This document shows, piece after piece, positions 1 to 7,836 of a stretch of 64,000 nt of DNA (position 1 is the stretch's first letter; each line of letters starts with the position of its first letter). The stretch comes from Bog-756 sp963812885 (GTDB taxonomy: Bacteria > Actinomycetota > Acidimicrobiia > Acidimicrobiales > RAAP-2): assembly GCA_963812885.1 (NCBI GenBank), contig CAWEWZ010000007.1, forward strand, positions 248,001 through 312,000, read 5' to 3'. The notes beneath the pieces are model-generated. The model saw only the letters and a program-made list of their open reading frames with translations. It ran no database searches and was not told the DNA's origin. Made by a program: the position numbers and the translations under genes.

Positions 1-657
1 CTCGCCGCTTCCATGGTGCTGGAGGGCCAACCTGACCGTCACCGGATTGGCCGCCGTCGCCCCCATGGCCGCGCATTCGAAGGCCGCCTGGAGCGTCGGT
101 CGATCGGGCTCGGTGACCAGTTCGGCCAGCGGCCGTCCCTCGACGAGCTCCGGATCGTGCCCCAACAGGCGGGTGAGCGCTCCGGAGACGGATTCGACGG
201 TGCCTTCCGACGAGACGAGCATGGTGATCGAACAGGAGTTCTGGACGAGAGACCGGAGTCGGGCGTCGTGGTCGTGTGCCACCTCGAAGCGCCTGCGCTC
301 GGTCAGGTCCCGAAGGGAAAGGAGCACGGCGCCCTCGGCGAGCCAGGACACCGGGGTGCCGACCAACTCCACCAGCCGCCATCCCGCCGGCGTGGCCACA
401 CGCACCTCGATGGGCGAACCGACCGCTTTCCCGTGGATGCTCAGCAAGGAGAGGAGGACCAGCTCGAGGTCGTCGGGGTGGATGAAATCGAGCCCGGACA
501 TCCCGATCGACTCGGCCCGGGTCCGGCCGAAGAGAGATTCGGCAGCACGGTTTCCCCACATGACCCTGCCCTGCCGAGTCAATGGTGATCGCTGCGTCAG
601 GCAACTCCTCGAGCAGCCTGGCCAGGGTTTGCTCGTGGTCCGGCACGGGAGATTCAT
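1..657 (-). CDS. PAS-domain sensor/signalling protein, N-terminal part (runs off the left edge, frameshifted)
   Basis: Translating the minus strand gives two tandem PAS-like modules. The first contains MWGNRAAESLFGR and IHPDDLELVL and ends in the PAC-type LRDLTERRRFE. The second starts RLRSLVQNSCSITMLV and continues to the window edge, so the C-terminal output domain is not visible. The second module closely resembles the PAS of the GGDEF-EAL protein at 20411-22730 (RSLIQNSSDVTLVM), so a diguanylate cyclase or phosphodiesterase output is possible but unproven. The N-terminal stretch (DHEQTLARLLEELPDAAITI) lies one frame away from the rest; deleting one base near 570 joins them. The start codon is unclear because the upstream frame stays open without an obvious ATG. 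Confidence 0.7.
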   Translation of the reverse strand, partial: MNLPCRTTSKPWPGCSRSCLTQRSPLTRQGRVMWGNRAAESLFGRTRAESIGMSGLDFIHPDDLELVLLSLLSIHGKAVGSPIEVRVATPAGWRLVELVGTPVSWLAEGAVLLSLRDLTERRRFEVAHDHDARLRSLVQNSCSITMLVSSEGTVESVSGALTRLLGHDPELVEGRPLAELVTEPDRPTLQAAFECAAMGATAANPVTVRLALQHHGSGE

Positions 658-817
658 CGACCTGACCAGGCGTGAGCTTTAGGCTCTGACCGGCCCAAAC
701 GATCGCCGACCGGCGACCGGCCGCCGGGCAGTGGGAATCGGGGCGATGCCACCGCCAAGGCGTTAGCGTGTTGCTTCCCGGGGTTTCATCACAGGCCTGA
801 CGGGAGAGGAGTGCTTG

Positions 818-970
818 ATGGCGTTCATTCTTGGAGTGATCTATGTGGTCCTGTTGATCACGCTCGGCATCATGTCCCTCCGCAAGGGGCACTGGGTCAT
901 GTTCATCATCGGCCTCTTCATCCCCCTCTTCTGGCTCATCGGGGCGGTCATTCCCCGAAGGGTTCGTTGA
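818..970 (+). CDS. small two-helix membrane protein (50 aa)
   Basis: ATG at 818 follows a good ribosome-binding site (GGGAGAGGAG, 801-810). The product begins MAFILGVIYVVLLITLGIMS and contains two hydrophobic stretches (about residues 3-18 and 28-43) separated by the basic turn SLRKGHW; it ends RRVR. It should be an inner-membrane miniprotein with a short loop. I recognise no family. It lies directly upstream of a drug-exporter gene whose frame opens across its stop codon, so the two may be co-transcribed. Support is the RBS, the clean two-helix pattern and the positive C-terminus; no function can be assigned. Confidence 0.6.
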   Translation: MAFILGVIYVVLLITLGIMSLRKGHWVMFIIGLFIPLFWLIGAVIPRRVR

Positions 971-1061
971 GCCCGGCTTCGGGTCGGCCCGTCTGAGCGA
1001 TCAGCCCGCCTCCCTGCTGCGCGCCGGAACACCGGCGGCGCGCTGGGTCCTGGTCGCCACC

Positions 1062-2510
1062 GTGCTCGGCTCGGCAATGGCGTCGATCGACGCCACCGTC
1101 GTCGGCATCGCCCTTCCCACCATCGGCCGTGACTTCCACGCATCGCTCGGTGCGCTCCAGTGGGTGGTCACCGGCTACACCCTCACGTTGGCCTCGCTGC
1201 TCCTCCTCGGCGGATCGCTCGGGGACCACTACGGCCGACGGCGGATCTTCTCCGTGGGGGTGGTCTGGTTCGTCGTCTCCTCGGCCGCCTGCGCCCTGGC
1301 CCCCGGGACCACCGTACTGATCGGCACCCGCGTGCTCCAGGGGGTCGGCGCGGCGTTGCTGACCCCGGGGAGCCTGGCCATCCTGCAGGCCTCCTTCGAC
1401 CCCGACGACCGTGGCCGGGTGATCGGCTCGTGGTCGGGGCTCGGCGGCGTGGCCACGGCTGCCGGACCTCTCCTCGGCGGCTACCTGATCGCCGCCGCAT
1501 CGTGGCGCCTCATCTTCCTGGTCAATGTTCCCGTCGGTGCGGTCGTGCTCCTGCTGTCCGTCCGGCACGTCCCCGAGTCACACGACCCCAACGCCAGCGG
1601 CCGCATCGACGTACCCGGAGCGGCACTGGCCACCCTGGCGCTGGCCGGCGTGACCTTTGCCCTCATCGAAGGACCGTCACTCGGTTGGAGCGCTCCGGCG
1701 GTCATCGCCATGCTGATCGGCGGCATCGTCTCCGGTTTCGCCTTCGTGCTCGTGGAGCGGTCCTCTCCGGCGCCGATGCTCCCGTTCGCCGTCTTCAGGG
1801 TCCGCCAGTTCACCATCACCAATGCGGTCACCTTCATCGTCTACGCCGCCCTGGGCGGCGTGCTCTTCCTCCTGCCGGTGCAGCTCCAGGTGGCCGATGG
1901 GTATTCACCGCTCGAATCGGGGGTGGCGCTGCTGCCCCTGACCATCGTCATGCTGCTGCTGTCGGCGAGGTCGGGTCGCCTGGCCACCAGGATCGGACCC
2001 CGCCTGCAGATGAGTGTCGGTCCGGTGGTGGTCGGTGCCGGGCTGGCGCTCCTCGGTCGCGTCACCACCGACTCCTCGTACGCGTCGGGCGTGCTACCGG
2101 CGGTGCTCGTCTTCGGGTTCGGGCTCGCCATCACCGTGGCACCGTTGACGGCCACCGCCCTCGGCGCCGTCTCCGCCCAGCACTCCGGCCTGGCCTCGGC
2201 GGTCAACAACGACGTGGCCAGAATCGGAGGGCTCATCGCCGTGGCCGTCCTCCCCGCCCTCGCCGGGATCTCCGGGACCAGCTATCTCCATCCGGCCCAA
2301 TTGTCGAACGGGTTCCGGAACGCGGTGCTGATCAGCGGAGGCCTCTGTGTCGTCGCCGGCGTGGTGGCCGCCCTCGGGATCCGCAACCCGGCCCGGTCCC
2401 GACCGGACAGGGCCGCCGAGGAGCGGCGCGCGCCGGCCGAGAGCTTCCACTGTGCCCTCGACGGCGCCCCCCTCACGCTCGGCTCGGCCGCCTCCGATTC
2501 GACCAGCTGA
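1062..2510 (+). CDS. MFS transporter, DHA2 (EmrB/QacA) family drug exporter
   Basis: Proton-driven efflux permease of the 14-helix DHA2 group. The family hallmarks are visible: SIDATVVGIALPTI in helix 1, QWVVTGYTL, GDHYGRRR in the loop after helix 2, and RVLQGVGAALLTPGSLAI with the antiporter motif. At least 12 hydrophobic segments follow and the tail is hydrophilic. Length (482 aa from GTG 1062) is slightly short at the N-terminus: the same frame is open upstream and encodes RAGTPAARWVLVATVLGSAM, which matches where homologues normally begin, so the true start is probably 20-40 codons upstream, perhaps at a rare codon or hidden by an indel. Substrate unknown. No adjacent regulator is visible. 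Confidence 0.88.
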   Translation: MLGSAMASIDATVVGIALPTIGRDFHASLGALQWVVTGYTLTLASLLLLGGSLGDHYGRRRIFSVGVVWFVVSSAACALAPGTTVLIGTRVLQGVGAALLTPGSLAILQASFDPDDRGRVIGSWSGLGGVATAAGPLLGGYLIAAASWRLIFLVNVPVGAVVLLLSVRHVPESHDPNASGRIDVPGAALATLALAGVTFALIEGPSLGWSAPAVIAMLIGGIVSGFAFVLVERSSPAPMLPFAVFRVRQFTITNAVTFIVYAALGGVLFLLPVQLQVADGYSPLESGVALLPLTIVMLLLSARSGRLATRIGPRLQMSVGPVVVGAGLALLGRVTTDSSYASGVLPAVLVFGFGLAITVAPLTATALGAVSAQHSGLASAVNNDVARIGGLIAVAVLPALAGISGTSYLHPAQLSNGFRNAVLISGGLCVVAGVVAALGIRNPARSRPDRAAEERRAPAESFHCALDGAPLTLGSAASDSTS

Positions 2511-2588
2511 TCCACTCCATCCCCGATGACCGAGGGGGTAGCGTACGGGCGGACCATCCGAAGAGGAGTGTGCGATGACCGGCCCGTC

Positions 2589-3990
2589 ATGGAGGTGATC
2601 GACGACCTGCTGACCGGGATCGTCGGTGCCGCAAACATCGATCTCGGGTGCGACGTCAAGGAGGAGGACACCCACGACGAGGCCCTCAGCGGCACGCCGG
2701 TGCGACCGCGGGCCGTGGTGCGTCCAGGTTCGACCGCCGAGGTCGCCGCCGTGGTGAGAGCGGCGGCGGAGGCAGGGATTCCTCTCACCCCGCGTGGGTC
2801 GGGCACCGGGTTGTCCGGTGGGTGCATCCCCTTGGCCGACGGGGTGATCGTGTCGTTCGAACGCATGTCCCGGATCCTCGAGATCGACGTGGCCAACCAT
2901 GTGGCCGTGGTCGAGCCCGGTGTGACGCTGGCCGAGCTCGACGCCGCACTGGTGCCCCACGGTCTCATCTACCCGGTCTTCCCCGGCGAGCAGTCGGCCT
3001 CGCTGGGAGGCAACGTCGCCACCAACGCCGGCGGGATGCGGGCGGTCAAGTACGGCGTGACCCGACAGCATGTCCTGGGCATCGAGGCCGTCCTCGGTAC
3101 CGGCGAGGTGATCACCGCCGGGGGAAAGTTCGTGAAGTCGACCAGCGGGTACGACCTGACCCAGCTGGTGGTGGGATCGGAGGGCACCCTGGCCCTGGTC
3201 ACCCGGGCCACGCTCCGGCTGCACCCGCGACCCGAGCACCATGCCACGCTGCTGGCGCCGTTCGCCTCCATCGAGGACGTGGCCGGGGCGGTGCCCCCGA
3301 TCGTGGCCAGCGGCGTGGGCCCCCTGCTGGTCGAGTACATCGACCTGGTGTCCATGGCCGGCATCACCGCCAACGCCGGCATCGACCTCGGAATCCCCGC
3401 GGCCATCAAGGAGGAGGCGCTGGCCTATCTGGTGATCGTCCTCGAGAACCATCACCAGGATCGCCTCGAGGAGGACACCCAGGCCCTGGCCGAATTGATC
3501 GCACGACTGGGCGCGCTGGACGTGTACGTGCTGCCCGACCAGGCCGGAGCGCAACTCGTGGCCGCCCGGGAACGGGCCTTCTGGGCGTCCAAGGCCAATG
3601 GTGCCGATGACATCGTGGACGTCGTGGTGCCCAGGGCATCGATCCCCACGTTCCTCCGGGCCGTCGGCCATCTGGCCTCGGACACCTCCTCGTTGGTCAT
3701 CGGGTGTGGCCACGCCGGGGACGGCAACGTCCACCTGTCGGTCTGGCAGGCCGATCCCGAGGTGCGGGGCCGACTCCTGCACGACATCATCAGCTCCGGG
3801 GTGTCACTCGGCGGCGCCATCTCCGGCGAACACGGGATCGGCACCGAGAAGCGGTCGTACCTGGCCGAGCTCGAGGACCCGGTCAAGCTCGACCTCATGC
3901 GCCGGATCAAGGCCGCCTTCGATCCGCGGGGCATCCTCAACCCGGGCACCATCTTCGATCTGGCTGCCGGAGCCGGGAGACGTCCGGTGA
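2589..3990 (+). CDS. FAD-linked 2-hydroxyacid dehydrogenase (GlcD / D-lactate dehydrogenase type)
   Basis: Flavoenzyme of the VAO/PCMH fold that oxidises a 2-hydroxyacid (glycolate, D-lactate or a related acid) to the 2-oxoacid. Motifs in order: PRGSGTGLSGGCIPL and GEQSASLGGNVATNAGG (FAD pyrophosphate binding), KSTSGYDLTQLVVGSEGTLA, then the C-terminal cap with GHAGDGNVH and GEHGIGTEKR, whose histidines bind metal/substrate in the GlcD branch. I chose ATG 2589 (MEVIDDLLTG); GTG 2568 is an alternative. The frame lacks its own stop: one extra G near 3976 appears to hide a TGA at 3988-3990 that would overlap the GTG start of the next gene. The coupling suggests the 2-oxoacid is passed to that ThDP enzyme. 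Confidence 0.85.
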
Positions 3991-5559
3991 ACGGGGCCCA
4001 GGCACTCATCCGCACGCTCATCGGCCCACGGGGTCGACACCTGCTTCATGAATCCCGGCACCTCGGAGATGCACTTCGTCGCCGCCCTCGACGATGTGCC
4101 GGCCATGCGCAGCGTGCTGGCCCTCTTCGAGGGAGTGGCCACCGGGGCGGCCGACGGGTACGCCCGCATGGCCGGGCGGCCGGCGGCGACCCTGCTCCAC
4201 CTCGGTCCCGGGCTCGGCAACGGCCTGGCCAATCTCCACAATGCCCGGCGGGCCCGCAGCCCGGTGGTCAACATCGTGGGCGATCACGCCATCTCCCACC
4301 GCCCCTACGACGCGCAGCTCCAGTCCGACATCGAGACGGTGGCCCGGAACGTGTCGACGTTCGTGCGCACGTCCGAGTCGACAGCCGGCACTGAGCGGCG
4401 ACGCCGTCGTCGGCCCTGGCCGCCGCCATCGGCCCTCCCGGCTCGGTGGCGACCTTGATCCTTCCCGCCGACGTGTCGTGGTCCGAGGGTGGGATGGTCC
4501 TGACCGGCCCGATGCCGACCGGACCGTCAGAAGCGGGAGACGGATTCGACCACGCGGCCATCACCCCCGTCGCCAAGGCCCTGCGCTCCGGTGAGCCGGC
4601 GGCCATTCTGGTCGGCGGCCGGGCGTGTTCGGGCGCCGCCCTGGAGGTGGCCGCGGACATTGCCACGGCCACCGGCGCGAAGCTGCTGGGCGAGACCTTC
4701 CCGGCCCGCCTGCAACGCGGAGCGGGCCGGCCCATGGTCGAGCGTCTGGCCTACCTGGCCGAATTCACCGCCATGCAGCTGGAGGGCGTCCGGCACCTCG
4801 TCCTCGTGGACGCGCGCCTCACCGGTGTCCTTCTTCGCCTACCCGGGGCGCCCCAGTGACCTGGTGCCCGACGGGTGCACCGTCCATCCGGTCGCCGGCG
4901 CCGCCGATGACGTGCTGGCGGCGGTGACCGAACTGGCCGATCTGGTGTCCGCCGCCCGCGGCACCGCCGTGCATCAACCGACGGCCAGGCCCGACCTTCC
5001 GTCCGGCCCCCTCACCGCCCAGAGTGTGTGCCAGGCGCTGGGCGCCCTGCTGCCCGAAGGGGCCATCGTCTCCGACGAAGGGAACACCTCGGGGCTCTTC
5101 GCGCCGGGTGCCACCGCCGGAGCGCCCCCGCACGACTGGCTGTGCCTGAGCGGGGGAGCCATCGGCCAGGGACTGCCGGTGGCGGTGGGCGCGGCAATCG
5201 CCGAGCCCGACCGGAAGGTGGTCGCCCTCGAGGCCGACGGGAGCGCGCTCTACACCATCCAATCCTGGTGGACGATGGCCCGGGAGGGACTCGACGTAAC
5301 GACCATCCTCCTCAACAACCATTCCTACGCCGTGCTCAACATGGAGCTCGACCGGGTCGGCGTCGGCGCCGCCGGCCCGAAGGCGCGGGAGATGCTCGAC
5401 CTCGGCCGTCCCTCCATCGATTTCGTGCATCTGGCCAACGGCCTCGGCCTGGAGGCCTCGAGGGCCGACACGGCCGAGGCCTTCAGCGACCAGTTGGCGG
5501 GCGCGCTGGCCACACCCGGCCCGAGCGTGGTGGAGGCCGTCATTCCCTCGCTGCTCTGA
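3987..5559 (+). CDS. ThDP-dependent enzyme, acetolactate synthase large-subunit-like / benzoylformate decarboxylase-like
   Basis: GTG 3987 starts NGAQALIRTLI, typical of ThDP enzymes annotated as acetolactate synthase large subunit but close to benzoylformate decarboxylase. Visible parts: MNPGTSEMHFVAALD, ALFEGVATGAADGYARM with the catalytic Glu, LLHLGPGLGNGLANLHNARR, the central domain GEPAAILVGGRACSG, and the ThDP domain with SGGAIGQGLPVAVG and ALEADGSALYTIQSWWTM. The usual GDG appears as EADGSA, with LNNHSYAVLNMEL downstream. At least four single-base insertions (about 4021, 4383, 4410 and 4815) break the frame; removing them gives one continuous protein of about 520 aa. It overlaps the dehydrogenase by GTGA. 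I infer decarboxylation or carboligation of the 2-oxoacid made by that enzyme. Confidence 0.78.
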
Positions 5560-5676
5560 GCCCGAAGGCCCGGGTCCTACTCGGGCCGTGATGGCGCCGG
5601 GCCCGGGACAGTTCGGTGGCTGCGGGGTCGCCCCGGGCCTCCGTACCCACGCACGTCCCTTTTTTCGAATCAGCCC

Positions 5677-5732
5677 AATTATCGGTTGCAGCCGATGGTT
5701 CGGGAGAACTCGTATCGGCTACAGCCGATAAT
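5677..5732. promoter_or_regulatory. two operator-like palindromes nested in a larger inverted repeat
   Basis: Right site: ATCGGCT-AC-AGCCGAT (5714-5729), perfect 7-bp arms. Left site: ATCGGTT-GC-AGCCGAT (5681-5696), one mismatch. Centres are 33 bp apart. With AATT flanks the two sites also form a near-perfect 20-bp inverted repeat (5677-5696 with 5713-5732). The tract is AT-rich for this genome and lies between the 3' ends of two converging genes; the right site overlaps the apparent stop of the nitroreductase. This looks like a dimeric regulator target, but no start codon near it identifies what it controls. A transcript-end structure is the alternative. Confidence 0.5.
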
Positions 5733-6598
5733 TCGGCCAATTTGGAAAATTGAACCAAGCAGGTCTGGCCTGGCCGAGGGACCTCGTCGATGGGCCCGGG
5801 AGCGGCCGGACTATGCCGGTCTCCGGCCCGGTCGGGCCGGCTGCCGGCGACGGTACGGGAGGTCCGGCGGCCGTGTGCCGGGTGCCGGGAGGGTCGACGG
5901 CGAACGGTGCCGCTCGCCCCCACCCGTCGGAGTAGACCAGCTCCCCCAAGGGCCGGCGTCGGACCGGGCCGTGGTGGCCCCGGGGCCGGCCCAGGCTGAT
6001 GGCGGCAGCCACGAAGACCTCGTCCGGGATGGACAACAGGGAACGGAGCTCGGCGTCGACCAGGAGGTTCCAACTGGTCATGACCCCTCCGTAGCCGAGG
6101 GCCCTGGCCGCCAGGAGCAAATTCTGGCAGGCCGGGTAGATCGAGGCCCCGTCGATCGGATGGGGGGCACGATGCCTGACCATGCAGGGGAGGATGAGGA
6201 CCGGTATCTCCTCGAGGTGCTCCACGTAGGCCTGCCATGGTCCGGGCCATCGATGCCTTCGGGGACCGGTCGTCGGCTCCCGATCCGTGGTCGTAGCCGT
6301 CGGCGGCTCGCTTGACCGCCCATCCCTGGCGTGCCGCCGTGCCGATCAGGCGCTTGGCGGCCAGGGCGTTGGGCCCGTCGGTGAGCACGAGGAATCGGAA
6401 CGGTTGACGATTGGAACCGCTCGGCGCCCTGGTGGCGGCGAAGAGGACGTCCCGCAGGACGTGGTCGGGGACGGGCTCGTCCCGATAGCGGCGGATGGCC
6501 CGGGTCGTGCAGATCCCTTCGAGGAGCCCGACCGTGTCGGCGGGCAGCGGCTCAGCGACCGCACCGTCGGCCTGACCCGCTGTTTCGGGCGTGGTCAC
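5719..6598 (-). CDS. nitroreductase family FMN oxidoreductase
   Basis: FMN-dependent NAD(P)H oxidoreductase of the nitroreductase superfamily. Visible motifs are TTRAIRRYRDEPVPDHVLRD (FMN-phosphate binding), AATRAPSGSNRQPFRFLVL and IYPACQNLLLAARALGYGGV, followed by IPDEVFVAAAISLGRPRG. One extra base near 6231 splits it; deleting it joins ASMARTMAAYVEHLEEIPVL. I suggest GTG 6598 (VTTPETAGQ) as start; a TTG 60 bases upstream is less likely. The normal family end is around GELVYSDGWGR; the reading frame then continues about 60 residues through low-complexity Pro/Gly sequence to 5719, so the true stop may be hidden by another indel. Divergent from the gene at 6700. Confidence 0.78.
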
Positions 6599-6699
6599 GA
6601 ACGCGTTCGGGGCGTGGTCACATCCAGATACTGCCCTGGCCACCTGGCCCAGCGCCAACGATCCACCACTTTGTCACACCCCTTGGTCACACTGGGTTC
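6590..6699. promoter_or_regulatory. divergent intergenic region with repeated (T/G)GTCAC boxes
   Basis: Between the nitroreductase and the small gene at 6700 the motif recurs four times in the same orientation: GTGGTCACGA (6591), GTGGTCACAT (6614), TTGTCACACC (6671) and TTGGTCACAC (6683), followed by TTCGTGACCGTGAC overlapping the downstream GTG start. The repetition in a divergent promoter suggests a shared regulator binding site. It is short and GC-rich, so chance is possible. Confidence 0.3.
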
Positions 6700-7098
6700 G
6701 TGACCGTGACTGCCACCAAGGGATTCGCCCCCGCCGTTCTGCGGGGACTGGTCGACCTCGGCCCGGTGGTGGAGACGGATCTCGCCCTTGAGCTGGGTCT
6801 TTCTGCGTGGATGCGTTTCAACGACGTGGATTTCGAAGAGGCCCGTCAGGCGCTGCTGGCGGCCCGGCGGATGCTCCTCGGGGTCGGGGGAATCGATCCG
6901 GTGACCGAACCGATCCCCTTCTCCGGTCGCTCGGCGCGGCTCGACACGCTCAACCTGGCCGCCTACCTGGGGAATCTGGTCGAGCGAGCAGCAGCATCGG
7001 CGCAGTGCCCGCCCGATGCCATCGTCGAGCTGGCCATCGAGGGGCTCCCCGAGGACGCCGACGGGTCGATCTTTCGCCGCCGTTCCCGGTCCGCCTGA
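6700..7098 (+). CDS. hypothetical protein (132 aa)
   Basis: GTG 6700 opens a 132-aa protein (MTVTATKGFAPAVLRGLVDL at its start) with a helical, Leu/Ala-rich middle including EEARQALLAARRMLLG and ending in a basic RRRSRSA tail. No signal peptide, membrane segment or motif that I recognise. Codon use is normal for the window and the antisense frames carry no better candidate. The gene faces away from the nitroreductase across a promoter region with repeated GGTCAC boxes, and its stop lies 11 bp from the end of the convergent cNMP-binding gene. No function proposed. Confidence 0.55.
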   Translation: MTVTATKGFAPAVLRGLVDLGPVVETDLALELGLSAWMRFNDVDFEEARQALLAARRMLLGVGGIDPVTEPIPFSGRSARLDTLNLAAYLGNLVERAAASAQCPPDAIVELAIEGLPEDADGSIFRRRSRSA

Positions 7099-7109
7099 TC
7101 CGGCTGGGG

Positions 7110-7536
7110 TCAGGCGGCCGCGCCCAGGCTGGCGGCACGGACCAGGGAGGCCAGCCGTACCTTGTGGGCCACTGAGGGGGCGACACTCAGCATCGACTGG
7201 AACTCGCTGGGCGAGCTGACCAGGACGGTGACATCGGTGGTCGCCGTCGCCGTGGCCGCCCGCGGCGCCTTCGACAGCAACTCCATCTCGCCGATGAACC
7301 CACCCCGCCCGACGTCGGCCAGTGTGGTGGTGCCCTCATCGGTCTCGGCGGGAGATCCGGGCCGAGCCGCTCCCGATGATGATGAACTCCTTCGCCGGGC
7401 TGCCCTCCCTCATCAGCACCCGATCCTGCTCCAGGTGGAGGTGGGTGGTCAGCGATTCGATCTGGCGCAGCTCCGCCTTGGAGCAGTCGGCAAACAGTTC
7501 GAGGTCGGCGAGGCGGATGATCGGGGTTGCGTCCAT
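7110..7536 (-). CDS. stand-alone cyclic-nucleotide-binding-domain protein
   Basis: About 141 aa, a single cNMP-binding (CAP_ED) fold with no DNA-binding or catalytic domain. It starts MDATPIIRLADLELFADCSK (ATG 7536). The beta-roll contains LMREGSPAKEFIIIGSGSAR and then the phosphate-binding-cassette-like GGFIGEMELLSKAPRAATAT, with Gly-Glu and Arg in the expected places. It ends with the helical tail VAHKVRLASLVRAASLGAAA. One extra base near 7347 moves the C-terminal half to another frame; deleting it joins RISRRD to EGTTTLADVG. It may bind cAMP and act as a regulatory subunit; the same domain is fused to a patatin at 10298-12262. A promoter and palindromes lie upstream. Confidence 0.75.
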
Positions 7537-7592
7537 GTGAGCGCTCTTTCGGTTCGGGAACCTGACGGGGTTCGGATTGCTCGTGGACCCCC

Positions 7593-7651
7593 AGTATAGG
7601 GGCTTCATCTGTAACAGATATGGATTCTGTCTAACAATCTGTTTTACAGAT
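7593..7651 (-). promoter_or_regulatory. promoter of the cNMP-binding gene with ATCTGT-N-ACAGAT operators
   Basis: On the minus strand a TATACT -10 box (7593-7598) lies about 57 bp upstream of the ATG at 7536. The -35 region overlaps a perfect palindrome ATCTGT-A-ACAGAT (7607-7619). A second copy, ATCTGT-TTT-ACAGAT, lies at 7637-7651, and a degenerate ATTCTGT/TAACAAT pair sits between them. The tract is strikingly AT-rich. Overlap with the -35 region suggests repression by a dimeric regulator; no regulator gene is adjacent, so the ligand and protein are unknown. From 7652 to 7836 I see no convincing gene. Confidence 0.6.
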
Positions 7652-7836
7652 GGAGGGCATCAGGGCACCTGAAGGGAGGGTGTGCAGGCCCGAGACCGGA
7701 TCGCGGAGATCAGCGACCCTGTCTCCGAACATCCACACGGCGAGGAAGGGCGCCTCTGGATCCACCATCCGTGATCGATCGGCAGCTCTTCCGACAGCCT
7801 GAGCGACGACGGGGGCTGAGGTGCCGGGCGGCGGGA

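Noticed and set aside
2094..3782. Long minus-strand open frame (562 codons) opposite the FAD dehydrogenase
   Set aside because: It is antisense to a gene with clear FAD motifs; the translation is His/Gly/Asp-rich shadow sequence without family features.
2589..5559. Apparent in-frame fusion of the FAD dehydrogenase with the start of the ThDP enzyme
   Set aside because: The fused frame decays into Arg-rich sequence after 4021, and a GTGA overlap is visible one frame away; an extra base hiding the stop explains it better.
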